A stretch of DNA of 64,000 nt. Source: Marifrigoribacter sp965178585. GTDB lineage: Bacteria > Bacteroidota > Bacteroidia > Flavobacteriales > Flavobacteriaceae. Position numbers and translations under genes: made by a program. The stretch's first letter is position 1. Each line of letters opens with the position of its first letter. Positions 52,594 through 60,817 of the stretch are shown in pieces. Where the stretch lies: contig OZ238267.1 of assembly GCA_965178585.1 (NCBI GenBank), positions 682,001 through 746,000 on the forward strand, read 5' to 3'. The notes beneath the pieces were generated by a model. That model worked only from the letters and a program-made list of their open reading frames with translations, had not been told where the DNA came from and searched no databases.

Positions 52594-53001
52594 ATGCAAA
52601 AAGCAATTTCCATATTACTCGCAGTTTTAATGTTAGCTAGTAGCACAGGTGTTACTTATGCAAAACATTTCTGTGGAGATTATGAAGTTCTTTCCACGAT
52701 TACCTTTGGTGAAAAAAGCCTTAGTTGTGGAATGTCTATGGATGCAGATAATTGCGATGATGACGAACAAGAACCCATAGATTGCTGCAAAAACAAATAC
52801 AATAATGTAGATATCGATGATAATTTTGCTAAAGCTTCTTTCAATCTACATTTAAACGCACCTTTTGTTGCGTCTTTTGTTGCTGTTTTTATTATTCAAC
52901 AAGTCGAAATAAATCAGCAAGCTCATCATCTATTTGCTGATTATGATCCACCTCCTCTCGATGAGGAAATTACCATACTTCACCAAGTATTTATTATTTG
53001 A
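52594..53001 (+). CDS. HYC_CC_PP family protein (small Cys-rich secreted or membrane protein)
   Basis: ATG at 52594 is preferred over the in-frame TTG at 52585; 135 residues. A signal peptide (MQKAISILLAVLMLASSTGVTYA) is followed by KHFCGDYEV, SLSCGMSMD, DNCDD and IDCCKNKY, a second hydrophobic segment (VASFVAVFIIQQV), and a tail with YDPPPLDEE. The H-C, CC and PP elements are those that name the family. Paired cysteines and methionines suggest a metal ligand role. It is upstream of the TonB receptor and the HMA-domain gene, the usual context of the family, suggesting copper uptake or sensing. Confidence 0.82.
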   Translation: MQKAISILLAVLMLASSTGVTYAKHFCGDYEVLSTITFGEKSLSCGMSMDADNCDDDEQEPIDCCKNKYNNVDIDDNFAKASFNLHLNAPFVASFVAVFIIQQVEINQQAHHLFADYDPPPLDEEITILHQVFII

Positions 53002-53114
53002 TTTTTTTCTTAGATTTTTAAATTTCTTTGATAGCCATTATTGCTGTCAAAATTCCTAAAAATTAATTTTTATAGTAACGATAAAATGGTTGCTATTTAT
53101 AAGAAAAACAAAAA

Positions 53115-55352
53115 ATGAAATACCTATTAATAATACTATTTATACTACCGATAGTATCCTTTTCTCAAAATAATATTGATGGAATCATATTCGAGAAAAA
53201 TGATAAAAATGAAGCCATAGGATTAGCTGGAGCCAATGTATTTTGGTTAAATGCTTCTATTGGTACGATTACCGAAATGGATGGTACTTTCTCCATTCCT
53301 TATAAAAAAGAATATAAAAAGCTTGTGATAAGTTATATGGGCTATAAAACCGATACCTTAACAATTACAAATGCTAATAGAATTGAACATTCTTTAACGG
53401 CGAAAGGTCAGTTAGATGAGGTTATTGTTTCTACAAGAAAAAAAGCATCTGCAAGATCCTTTTTGTCATCTCAAAATGTAATTAATGTTAGCAGTAAAGA
53501 GTTGTTAAAAGCTGCTTGTTGTAACCTTTCTGAGAGTTTTGAAACCAATCCATCAATCGATGTTAATTTTGCGGATGCCATTTCGGGGACTCGTCAAATT
53601 AAGATGTTAGGTTTAACAAGCCCCTATATATTAATCGCTACAGAAAACATTCCTTCTATTAGAGGCGCTTCTCAAGCATATGGGTTAAGTTTTATTCCTG
53701 GGACTTGGGTAGAAAGTATTCAAATTACCAAAGGAACGGGGAGTGTTGTTAACGGATTTGAAAGCATAGCGGGTCAAATAAATGCTGAGCTACAAAAGCC
53801 TTCAACAGATGATAAGTTATTTGTTAATGCTTATGCAAATGCAAATGGACGTTTTGAATTAAATGCGCATTTTAATACTAAAGTTTCTGATAAATGGGAC
53901 ACAGGAATTTATGCTCATGGAAATTTACGTGACACAAAGTTTGATAAAAATGAAGATACCTTCTTGGATATGCCTTTGCAACAACAAATTAATTTAATGA
54001 ATCGTTGGCAATACATCAATAATGAGAAAGGCCTTGTAAGCTTTATAAATTTTAGGTTTTTAAATGATGAAAAACAAACAGGTCAGGTAGACTTTGACCC
54101 AAATAGAGATAAGCTCACTACCAATTATTGGGGAAGTGAAATTGATACTAGAAGATTTGATGCCTCTGCTAAATTTGGTTATGTAAATCCAGAAATTCCA
54201 TACCAAACTATGGGCTTTCAAGCGGCATATAGTAATCATGTGCAGGAATCTTATTTTGGACTAAATATATATGATATTACTCATGATAGTTTTTATGCTA
54301 ATGCTATATTTAACTCAATAATTGGAGATTCTCGTAATAAGTTTAAAACTGGAATTAGTGCGACTTATGATGATTATAACGAGCAAGTAAATACTTCTAA
54401 TTATCAGCGTACAGAAAATTCGTTGGGAGCATTTTTTGAATACTCCTATGATAATTTAAGTGATTTAAACCTAACAGCAGGAATTAGAATCGATACTCAT
54501 AATTTATTGGGTACATTTTTAACTCCTAGATTGCATGCAAGATACACTCCTTGGGAAGATTCTGCCTTTAGAATATCGGTAGGTAGAGGAAAAAGAAGTG
54601 CTAATATCTTTACTGAAAATCAAAAAATGTTTGCTTCATCAAGAATGATAACTATTTTAGATACTTCGGGAAGTATTTATGGTTTGGATCCTGAAATAGC
54701 TTGGAATTATGGAGCGTCATACTCTCAAAAATTTAATGTTTTTGGAAAAAAAGCAGAAATAACTCTTGATTATTACAGAACCGATTTTGTAAACCAGATT
54801 GTAGTAGATTGGGAAAACCCAAGAGAAGTACTATTTTACAATCTAAGAGGAGAGAGTTATGCAAATAGTTTTCAAGCTGAATTAAATATGAATATTCTTG
54901 AACATTTCGATTTTAGAACGGCCTATAAGTATTATGATGTAAAAACAGATTATAGTACTGGGAAATTGGACCGCCCTTTAACACCTAAACATCGAGTATT
55001 TGCAAATCTATCCTATGAAACCCATAGAAAAGAAAATGGTGCTCAATGGAAATTTGATGCTACTTTTAATTGGTTAGGTGAACAGCGATTTTCTTCAACA
55101 ACAGAAAATCCTGTAGAATATCAATTACCAGAAATCACACCTTCTGTTGCAACTATAAATGCTCAAATAACAAAAGTGTTTTCTACTTCTTTTGAAGTAT
55201 ATTTGGGAGGAGAAAATTTAACAAATGAAAAACAAAACAATCCAATTTTAAATAGTGAAAATCCATTTGAACCTACATTTGATACTACATTTGTTTATGG
55301 TCCGATTTTTGGAGCTAGCTTTTATGCAGGGTTGAGGTATAAACTAAACTAA
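53115..55352 (+). CDS. TonB-dependent receptor with carboxypeptidase-like domain
   Basis: A 745-residue outer-membrane receptor with signal peptide (MKYLLIILFILPIVSFSQ). The N-terminal CarboxypepD_reg-like domain (about 20-90; GLAGANVFWLNASIGTITEM) is followed by the plug (about 95-230), which contains the unusual KAACCNLSESFETNPSID with an adjacent Cys-Cys, and the 22-strand barrel ending FGASFYAGLRYKLN. It takes up a ligand across the outer membrane using TonB energy. The HMA-domain protein seven bases downstream and the Cys-rich protein upstream make copper or another soft metal the likely cargo. Confidence 0.92.
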   Translation: MKYLLIILFILPIVSFSQNNIDGIIFEKNDKNEAIGLAGANVFWLNASIGTITEMDGTFSIPYKKEYKKLVISYMGYKTDTLTITNANRIEHSLTAKGQLDEVIVSTRKKASARSFLSSQNVINVSSKELLKAACCNLSESFETNPSIDVNFADAISGTRQIKMLGLTSPYILIATENIPSIRGASQAYGLSFIPGTWVESIQITKGTGSVVNGFESIAGQINAELQKPSTDDKLFVNAYANANGRFELNAHFNTKVSDKWDTGIYAHGNLRDTKFDKNEDTFLDMPLQQQINLMNRWQYINNEKGLVSFINFRFLNDEKQTGQVDFDPNRDKLTTNYWGSEIDTRRFDASAKFGYVNPEIPYQTMGFQAAYSNHVQESYFGLNIYDITHDSFYANAIFNSIIGDSRNKFKTGISATYDDYNEQVNTSNYQRTENSLGAFFEYSYDNLSDLNLTAGIRIDTHNLLGTFLTPRLHARYTPWEDSAFRISVGRGKRSANIFTENQKMFASSRMITILDTSGSIYGLDPEIAWNYGASYSQKFNVFGKKAEITLDYYRTDFVNQIVVDWENPREVLFYNLRGESYANSFQAELNMNILEHFDFRTAYKYYDVKTDYSTGKLDRPLTPKHRVFANLSYETHRKENGAQWKFDATFNWLGEQRFSSTTENPVEYQLPEITPSVATINAQITKVFSTSFEVYLGGENLTNEKQNNPILNSENPFEPTFDTTFVYGPIFGASFYAGLRYKLN

Positions 55353-55358
55353 ATAAAT

Positions 55359-55715
55359 ATGAAAAAAATAATTGTAATAGGACTATTCTTATTTATAGGA
55401 ATGAATTTATCAGCACAAAACAAAAATGCAAAAGCAACCATCGAAGTAGATGGTGTTTGTATGATGTGTAAAGAGCGTATTGAAAAAGCATCGATAAAAA
55501 CAAAAGGAGTGAAGTCTGCTGTTTGGGATGTACAAACTCATGAATTAAGCTTAATTTATAATGAGCAGAAAACTGATTTAACAACTATTCAAGAAGGAAT
55601 AGCTGCAGTTGGTCATGACACTCAGGAAATTATTGCTACAGATGAAGCGTATAACTCAGTTCATCCATGTTGTAAATATCGAGATGAAGAAGTAATTGAT
55701 GATCACGAAAATTAA
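55359..55715 (+). CDS. Secreted heavy-metal-associated (HMA) domain protein
   Basis: A 118-residue protein with a signal peptide (MKKIIVIGLFLFIGMNLSAQ) and one HMA domain: ATIEVDGVCMMCKERIEKA with the metal site CMMC (about 35-38), then KGVKSAVWDV and a closing AAVGHDTQE. A second possible metal site, HPCCKYRDEE, is at the C-terminus (about 102-111). It is likely to bind Cu(I) in the periplasm. It lies seven bases after the TonB receptor gene, so they are cotranscribed, and is followed by a strong terminator. Confidence 0.9.
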   Translation: MKKIIVIGLFLFIGMNLSAQNKNAKATIEVDGVCMMCKERIEKASIKTKGVKSAVWDVQTHELSLIYNEQKTDLTTIQEGIAAVGHDTQEIIATDEAYNSVHPCCKYRDEEVIDDHEN

Positions 55716-55737
55716 GATTTAAAAAATAAAGTTTTAT

Positions 55738-55773
55738 AAAAAAGGCTGTCTAAATTTTAGACAGCCTTTTTTA
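55738..55773. terminator. Strong intrinsic terminator (HMA gene; also on the opposite strand)
   Basis: AAAAGGCTGTCTAAA pairs with TTTAGACAGCCTTTT, leaving a tiny loop, and is flanked by A-run and T-run. It ends the copper-related operon (+) and its right end overlaps the stop of the broken LRR gene (-). Confidence 0.9.
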
Positions 55774-56209
55774 TTCCTTTATCACTTTCTTAGTAACAAC
55801 ACCATTATCAGTCTCTATTTGTACAAATAGTAATCCACTTGATAAAGATGATATATCTATTTGATTTGTTAGGTTAGAATGTTCTATCACTAATCTACCT
55901 AGTGTATCATATACTTTTAAAGATTCAATGATAGATTCACTTTCATTGTAAAGCATCAATACAACTTTAGCTGGATTTGGGTAGATGGATAGTTGTTCTT
56001 CTAACGCTTCTTCTACTCCAAGGCTACAATCTTCACTATAGACTGCTATTTCATCTTTGCACCAAAAAGGTTCTTCTATGCAATCTTGTGCATTTGCATA
56101 ATTGATGTCATCTACTTGAATACAAGTTAAATTTGGGTTGATAGTAGCAGATAAAACTAAAATCCCTTCATTATTTCCATTTTGTAAATTAAGACTTGTT
56201 AATTGATTA
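55771..56209 (-). pseudogene. C-terminal fragment of the split LRR protein with T9SS type A sorting domain
   Basis: In this frame, from the TA tract to the stop, the translation continues NNQLTSLNLQNGNNEG, then CIQVDDINYANAQDC, then the T9SS tail: LSIYPNPAKVV, LKVYDTLGRLVIEHSN, IDISSLSSGLLFVQI and VTKKVIKE. The tail is the type IX C-terminal sorting signal and should follow the LRR domain to send it to the cell surface. The frame has no good start of its own (first ATG at 55959 is in the middle of the sorting domain). It is separated from the LRR part only by the TA repeat, so this is one gene broken by a frameshift, by sequencing error or by real slippage. Confidence 0.85.
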
Positions 56210-57139
56210 TTATATATATATATATATAAATCTTATTTCTGGGTTATTTGATAAATCTAAATCTGTTAATAGAGTTTCTGTAAAATAAACGTTCGTAAGG
56301 TCAGGGTTTTGAGATAAATCTACACTAGCAAGTGGACCTCTCTCACAAGATAAAATTCTAAGTAGTGAATTATTTATGACATCTAAATTGGTCATTAAGT
56401 TTTCATCACAATTTAATATCTCTAAATTTGGATTTAAGGATACATCTAAATTAGTAATTTGGTTTTCTTGGCAATGTAGCTCAACTAAATTTGTATTATT
56501 AGAAAGGTCAATTTCAGTAAAATTATTTTCAGCAATTCCTAAATACTCCAATGCTATATTTTGGCTAATATCTAAAGTAACAATATTTTGTCCTCCAACG
56601 TTGAGATATTCTAAAAGTGTATTATTAATTACATCAATATCAATTAAATTATTACCTGCACAACTTAAATGTTTTAATTCCAAATTATTACTTACATCTA
56701 ATGAGTTCATATTGCTAGTCCTACAATCTAAAAACTCGAGTTGTGTGTTTTGTGAAACATCTAAGCTTGTTAATTGTAGGTTAGTGGAAGTATCTAACCA
56801 TTTTAAATTAGACATTTGTGAGACATCAATACTAGGGAATAAATTGTTATGACATTTTAATCTTTCTAAATTAATAAAACTCTCAATACCTTCCATAGTT
56901 AAAATCCCATCAAGAATTAATAATAAATTTATTACTGCTTCTGCCTCACTTACTTGTATTTCGCCATCATCATTAGTATCTGCATCGGAATCTCCTACAC
57001 CATCATTATTGGTGTCCACTACATTTAAATTTACTAGATTATTCTTCAATACTGGGTCTGGAATATCTACTATTTGAGCCCCAGTAGTAAATGATACTAG
57101 AGCTAATAAAACAATTGCTATAACTTTAATTTTCATCAC
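56210..57139 (-). CDS. Leucine-rich-repeat surface protein, N-terminal part (frameshifted at a TA tract)
   Basis: A 309-residue open frame: signal peptide (MMKIKVIAIVLLALVSFTTGAQ), a calcium-binding-like acidic segment (DTNNDGVGDSDADTNDDGEI), then about ten LRR units of about 21 residues with the repeated pattern N-x-x-L-x-x-L-x-x-x-x-N-x-x-x-x-L-D. It ends abruptly in RFIYIYI inside a TA tract, without the rest of the last repeat or the sorting domain. In the other frame the missing half is found immediately downstream. It probably encodes an adhesive or binding surface protein exported by the type IX system when in frame. As it stands, the product would lack the sorting signal. Confidence 0.82.
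   Translation of the reverse strand: MMKIKVIAIVLLALVSFTTGAQIVDIPDPVLKNNLVNLNVVDTNNDGVGDSDADTNDDGEIQVSEAEAVINLLLILDGILTMEGIESFINLERLKCHNNLFPSIDVSQMSNLKWLDTSTNLQLTSLDVSQNTQLEFLDCRTSNMNSLDVSNNLELKHLSCAGNNLIDIDVINNTLLEYLNVGGQNIVTLDISQNIALEYLGIAENNFTEIDLSNNTNLVELHCQENQITNLDVSLNPNLEILNCDENLMTNLDVINNSLLRILSCERGPLASVDLSQNPDLTNVYFTETLLTDLDLSNNPEIRFIYIYI
56211..56228. repeat. (TA)9 dinucleotide tract within the LRR gene
   Basis: Eighteen bases of alternating T and A in the coding region. With nine units the LRR frame ends in a stop directly after the tract; seven or ten units would join it to the downstream LRR end and the T9SS sorting domain. Seven units also give the usual spacing of the repeat exactly. 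Confidence 0.95.
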
Positions 57140-57200
57140 AGACTAAAGGTAATATATATTTTTCAGTAAGCAGATTTATTAGTTCAGATTACTTGTAAAT

Positions 57201-57232
57201 AAAAAAAACCTCTGAAGCTCAGAGGTTTTTTT
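57201..57232 (-). terminator. Intrinsic terminator after groEL
   Basis: AAAAAACCTCTGA pairs with TCAGAGGTTTTTT around a short loop (AGC). It lies 21 bases after the groEL stop on the minus strand. Confidence 0.9.
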
Positions 57233-57252
57233 AGTATTTATGAGTTGATGTA

Positions 57253-58887
57253 TTACATCATTCCTGGCATACCACCGCCACCACCCATAGGAGGCATTGG
57301 AGGCATATCTTCTTTAATGTCTACTAAAGCACATTCGGTAGTTAAAATCATACCAGCTACAGAAGCTGCATTTTCTAATGCTACACGCGTTACTTTTTTA
57401 GGATCGATAATTCCAGCTTCTAACATATCTACATATTTATCAGATTTTGCATCGTAACCAAAGTTTTTCTTTCCTTCTAAAACTTTATTAATTACTACAG
57501 AACCTTCACCTCCTGCATTTTCTACGATCGTACGTAATGGAGATTCGATTGCTTTTGCTACAATATTGATTCCTGTTAATTCGTCAAGATCATCTGCATT
57601 TAGCTTTTCTAACACAGCTATGGCTCTTACTAGAGCAACACCACCACCTGCGACAATACCTTCTTCAACTGCAGCACGAGTTGCATGTAAAGCATCATCA
57701 ACACGATCTTTCTTTTCCTTCATTTCAACTTCCGAAGCAGCACCAACATATAAAACTGCAACACCTCCAGCTAATTTAGCTAGTCTTTCTTGCAATTTTT
57801 CCTTGTCATAGTCACTTGTAGTAGTTTCAATCTGAGCTTTTATTTGATTTACTCTCGCTTTAATATCGTTTTTATTTCCAGCACCTTTAACAATTGTAGT
57901 GTTGTCTTTATCGATAGTTACTGTTTCTGCAGTTCCTAACATATCTAAAGTTGCATTTTCTAAAGTGAAACCTAATTCTTCAGAAATTACAGTTCCTCCT
58001 GTTAAAATTGCAATATCTTCTAACATAGCTTTACGTCTGTCTCCAAACCCTGGAGCTTTTACTGCTGCTATTTTTAAAGATCCTCTTAATTTATTTACTA
58101 CTAAAGTTGCTAACGCTTCTCCATCTACATCTTCTGCAATAATTAAAAGTGATTTCCCTTGTTGAGCAACGGGTTCTAAAATAGGAAGTAAATCCTTCAT
58201 TGTTGAAACTTTTTTGTCATACAAAAGAATCATAGGACTTTCCATTTCAGTTTGCATTTTCTCACTATCGGTAACAAAATATGGAGATAAGTATCCACGG
58301 TCAAACTGCATACCTTCCACAACATCCACATATGTTTCTGTTCCTTTAGATTCTTCTACAGTAATAACACCTTCTTTACCAACTTTACCAAATGCTTCAG
58401 AAATTAAATCACCAATAAGGCCATCATTATTTGCAGAAATAGAAGCAACTTGCTTGATCATATCTGAAGAGTTACTTACTTTCTTAGCTTGTTTGTTTAA
58501 GTTTTCAGTAATCGCAACAACGGCTTTATCTATACCCGCTTTTAAATCCATTGGATTTGCTCCTGCAGCAACATTTTTTAAACCTTCTTTTACAATTGCT
58601 TGAGCTAAAACAGTAGCTGTCGTAGTTCCGTCTCCTGCTAAATCGTTGGTTTTTGAAGCTACTTCTTTAACCATTTGAGCTCCCATATTTTCAAGAGCAT
58701 CTTCTAATTCTACTTCTTTTGCAACAGTAACACCATCTTTAGTGATTTGAGGTCCACCAAATGATTTTCCTATAATTACATTACGTCCTTTAGGACCTAA
58801 AGTTACTTTTACTGCGTCTGCTAATGCGTTAACTCCACGTTTAATACTATCACGTGCTTCAATATCAAATTTTATATCTTTTGCCAT
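57253..58887 (-). CDS. groEL: Chaperonin GroEL
   Basis: A 544-residue 60-kDa chaperonin. The start MAKDIKFDIEARDSIKRGVN, ATP-site motifs VTLGPKGRNV (about 29-38) and DGTTTATVLAQ (about 87-97), the class I signature near 405 (AAVEEGIVAGGG), and the Gly/Met-rich C-terminus (MGGGGGMPGMM) are all present. It folds proteins in the ATP-driven GroEL-GroES cavity. groES is 69 bases upstream in the same orientation, so the two form one operon. The gene is intact. Confidence 0.98.
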   Translation of the reverse strand: MAKDIKFDIEARDSIKRGVNALADAVKVTLGPKGRNVIIGKSFGGPQITKDGVTVAKEVELEDALENMGAQMVKEVASKTNDLAGDGTTTATVLAQAIVKEGLKNVAAGANPMDLKAGIDKAVVAITENLNKQAKKVSNSSDMIKQVASISANNDGLIGDLISEAFGKVGKEGVITVEESKGTETYVDVVEGMQFDRGYLSPYFVTDSEKMQTEMESPMILLYDKKVSTMKDLLPILEPVAQQGKSLLIIAEDVDGEALATLVVNKLRGSLKIAAVKAPGFGDRRKAMLEDIAILTGGTVISEELGFTLENATLDMLGTAETVTIDKDNTTIVKGAGNKNDIKARVNQIKAQIETTTSDYDKEKLQERLAKLAGGVAVLYVGAASEVEMKEKKDRVDDALHATRAAVEEGIVAGGGVALVRAIAVLEKLNADDLDELTGINIVAKAIESPLRTIVENAGGEGSVVINKVLEGKKNFGYDAKSDKYVDMLEAGIIDPKKVTRVALENAASVAGMILTTECALVDIKEDMPPMPPMGGGGGMPGMM

Positions 58888-58956
58888 TTTAAAAATCTTT
58901 GATTTTTAAATTTCCAAGAAATTGGAAATCTAATTTGTTTAAACTTTATTTTTTGA

Positions 58957-59232
58957 TTAAATAATTGCAAGAATATCTTCTTCTCGCATAATAAGGTAGT
59001 CGTTACCTTCGTATTTTAATTCACTTCCTGAATATTTACCGTAAAGAACAATATCACCAACTTTTACAGTCATATCGTAATCTTTTTTTCCTTTACCTAC
59101 CGCAACAACTTTACCTTGTTGAGGTTTTTCTTTTGCAGAATCTGGGATATATAATCCAGATGCAGTTTTTGTTTCAGCTTCTTGAGGTTCTACTAAAACT
59201 CTATCTGAAAGAGGTTGAATTTTTAATGCCAT
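58957..59232 (-). CDS. groES: Co-chaperonin GroES
   Basis: The ATG at 59232 gives MALKIQPLSDRVLVEPQEA, the family start; an in-frame TTG at 59238 is not needed. The 91-residue protein has the mobile-loop region AETKTASGLYIPDSAKEKPQ (about 19-38) and the end NDYLIMREEDILAII. It caps GroEL. It is the first gene of the groES-groEL operon, with a candidate promoter at 59283-59313. Confidence 0.97.
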   Translation of the reverse strand: MALKIQPLSDRVLVEPQEAETKTASGLYIPDSAKEKPQQGKVVAVGKGKKDYDMTVKVGDIVLYGKYSGSELKYEGNDYLIMREEDILAII

Positions 59233-59282
59233 TATCAATCTTATTTTAGTTGTTATTTATAAATTTATGATAGCTTTTAAGC

Positions 59283-59313
59283 TAAAAGTATGCCAGTTGA
59301 ATTTTTGTGACAA
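59283..59313 (-). promoter_or_regulatory. Candidate groES-groEL promoter
   Basis: On the minus strand, a TTG (from plus 59311-59313) is followed after 20 bases by TACTTTTA (59283-59290), near the Bacteroidota -33/-7 pattern, with one mismatch at the last position of TAnnTTTG. It lies about 50 bases before the groES start. Confidence 0.4.
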
Positions 59314-59317
59314 TCTA

Positions 59318-59479
59318 ATACCATTTATACATCAAGTTTACTGCAATAAAACGCCCTTTTTTCCTTTCTATTTCATTTAAAAAATCACTCATAACTTAGG
59401 CTATGATTGATTTATTAAACTTATATAAAGAAAAAAATCATCATTTTGTTTTACAGTAAAATCAATATATAACTGATAT
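59318..59479. mobile_element. MITE-like element with 26-bp imperfect terminal inverted repeats
   Basis: The left end (59318-59343) and the reverse complement of the right end (59454-59479) align over 26 bases without gaps with 20 identities, sharing TTTACTG at the inner ends. The 162-bp element sits upstream of the groES promoter. On its minus strand a 25-codon frame (59315-59392) begins MSDFLNEIERKKGRF. There is no transposase and I see no clear target-site duplication, so mobile origin is inference. Confidence 0.4.
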
Positions 59480-59483
59480 AAAA

Positions 59484-59520
59484 CAAAAAATGCCAGCTTG
59501 TCATAAGCTGGCATTTTTTA
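59484..59520 (-). terminator. Intrinsic terminator after secG
   Basis: AAAAAATGCCAGCTT pairs with AAGCTGGCATTTTTT around a short loop (GTCAT). It lies 20 bases after the secG stop on the minus strand and would also work on the plus strand. Confidence 0.9.
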
Positions 59521-59539
59521 TTATAACTACGAAGAAGTA

Positions 59540-59878
59540 TTAATTACTGTCTCCAGATGTGTCTTGAGTTGTTGTTTCTGCTGGAGGTAAAGCATTTTCA
59601 ATAGCATTCTCATCAAATGCTTTAGAACCTGAATTTCCAACTCCACTCATTATTGAAATATTAGAAAGTAAGATTAAAGCTAGTAATAAGGTAGCTAAAG
59701 TCCAAGTACTCTTGTCTAAGAAATCTGTTGTTTTTTGTACACCACCTAATTGTTGTGTTCCACCACCACCAAATGATGAAGATAATCCTCCGCCTTTAGG
59801 ATTCTGTACCATAATTACTATTACTAATAAAAATGCTACAAAAATAATTAGTCCTATAAAAATTGTAAACGTGCTCAT
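59540..59878 (-). CDS. secG: Preprotein translocase subunit SecG
   Basis: A 112-residue membrane protein with two helices (TIFIGLIIFVAFLLVIVIMV in outline, about 4-23, and LATLLLALILLSNISI, about 61-76) and the family motif VQNPKGGGLSSSFGGGGTQQ (about 24-43). An acidic, Thr-rich tail (NALPPAETTTQDTSGDSN) extends it. SecG aids SecYE-mediated export. It overlaps the upstream TPR-like gene by four bases (ATGA). Confidence 0.94.
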   Translation of the reverse strand: MSTFTIFIGLIIFVAFLLVIVIMVQNPKGGGLSSSFGGGGTQQLGGVQKTTDFLDKSTWTLATLLLALILLSNISIMSGVGNSGSKAFDENAIENALPPAETTTQDTSGDSN

Positions 59879-60783
59879 GAGTCTTTTAAATTAATCTGTT
59901 TATTTATTGCTCGAATTTGGTCTGCAAAGAAACCACTTTTTTCGGGATATTTCAAACTTAAAATTTTATATGCTTGCAACGCTTTTTTATAGTTTTTTTG
60001 TTGCAAATATACCTTGGCTAAAGTTTCAGTCATAAGTGCTTCAGATGACTGTAAATATTGAGATGCGAGATTTTCCTGAACTTCTTTTTTCGAAGTAGCT
60101 GAAGGCTTGCTAATTCTTGGTGTTAACTTTGGCTTATCTTGAATAAATTTATCAATTAATTCAAAATTCTGCTTTTTTACGGAAGGGACTTCCTTGGTTT
60201 CTTCTCTAATTATTGGAGTTGCAGAAGTTAATTTTAACCATTCTGAAAAAGAATGTGAATCCTCTTTTGTGAAATCTAAGGGTTGATTTTCTTTTAACGG
60301 ACTTTCTTGATTTATCTCTTCAGCTTCATTTTCTACATTCTCATTGTCACCTAATAATTCTTTTATTTGTTCTTCTTTTCTATGAAATAAATCAGGATTT
60401 AAAATAGCTTCTGCCTTTTTTAATTCTGCTTTTATTTGATTGTCGATTTCTAAACTAACTTTTTCTGAAAGATTCTCAGAAATTACTTCCATTTCAATAA
60501 CCGAATCATCGTGTTGCTGAATAACTTCAGATATTTCATTTTGTATAAAATGATCTGATGTTATGAATTCAAAAAGAATATTTCTATCGGTGGTGTAGGC
60601 CGCAGTTAATTTTAATGAATCGTTATATAAATAACTGTTCGAATTTTTTAAGCCTTTTAATTGTAATGCTCTAGCTGATTGGAAATAAGGGTGTTTTTCA
60701 ATAACATCAGATAATTCTCGCTGATGTTCTTGACTTATGTTTTGCGGGTTTGCAAGAAGATATGTGTACGTGTTTGTTTTCAT
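59875..60783 (-). CDS. Tetratricopeptide-like protein between lptE and secG
   Basis: ATG at 60783 (MKTNTYTYLLANPQNI) is preferred over 60807; 302 residues. The N-terminal part has conserved helical features (KHPYFQSARALQLKGLKNSN), the middle is an acidic linker, and the C-terminus has a TPR-like helix pair (LAKVYLQQKNYKKALQAYKI, LKYPEKSGFFADQIRAINKQ). No signal peptide or membrane helix is seen, so it is likely cytoplasmic. The four-base overlap with secG and the 34-base gap to lptE suggest a coupled envelope gene set; no named function. Confidence 0.78.
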   Translation of the reverse strand: MKTNTYTYLLANPQNISQEHQRELSDVIEKHPYFQSARALQLKGLKNSNSYLYNDSLKLTAAYTTDRNILFEFITSDHFIQNEISEVIQQHDDSVIEMEVISENLSEKVSLEIDNQIKAELKKAEAILNPDLFHRKEEQIKELLGDNENVENEAEEINQESPLKENQPLDFTKEDSHSFSEWLKLTSATPIIREETKEVPSVKKQNFELIDKFIQDKPKLTPRISKPSATSKKEVQENLASQYLQSSEALMTETLAKVYLQQKNYKKALQAYKILSLKYPEKSGFFADQIRAINKQINLKDS

Positions 60784-60817
60784 AATACCCTTATTTAAAG
60801 GGCTCAAATTTAATTAG

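Noticed and set aside
56211..56228. TA tract as a CRISPR or tandem-repeat array
   Set aside because: It is a simple dinucleotide run of nine units inside a coding region, not spaced repeats.
57245..58603. Several plus-strand open frames over groEL
   Set aside because: They are mirror frames of the well-conserved groEL sequence and lack signals of their own.
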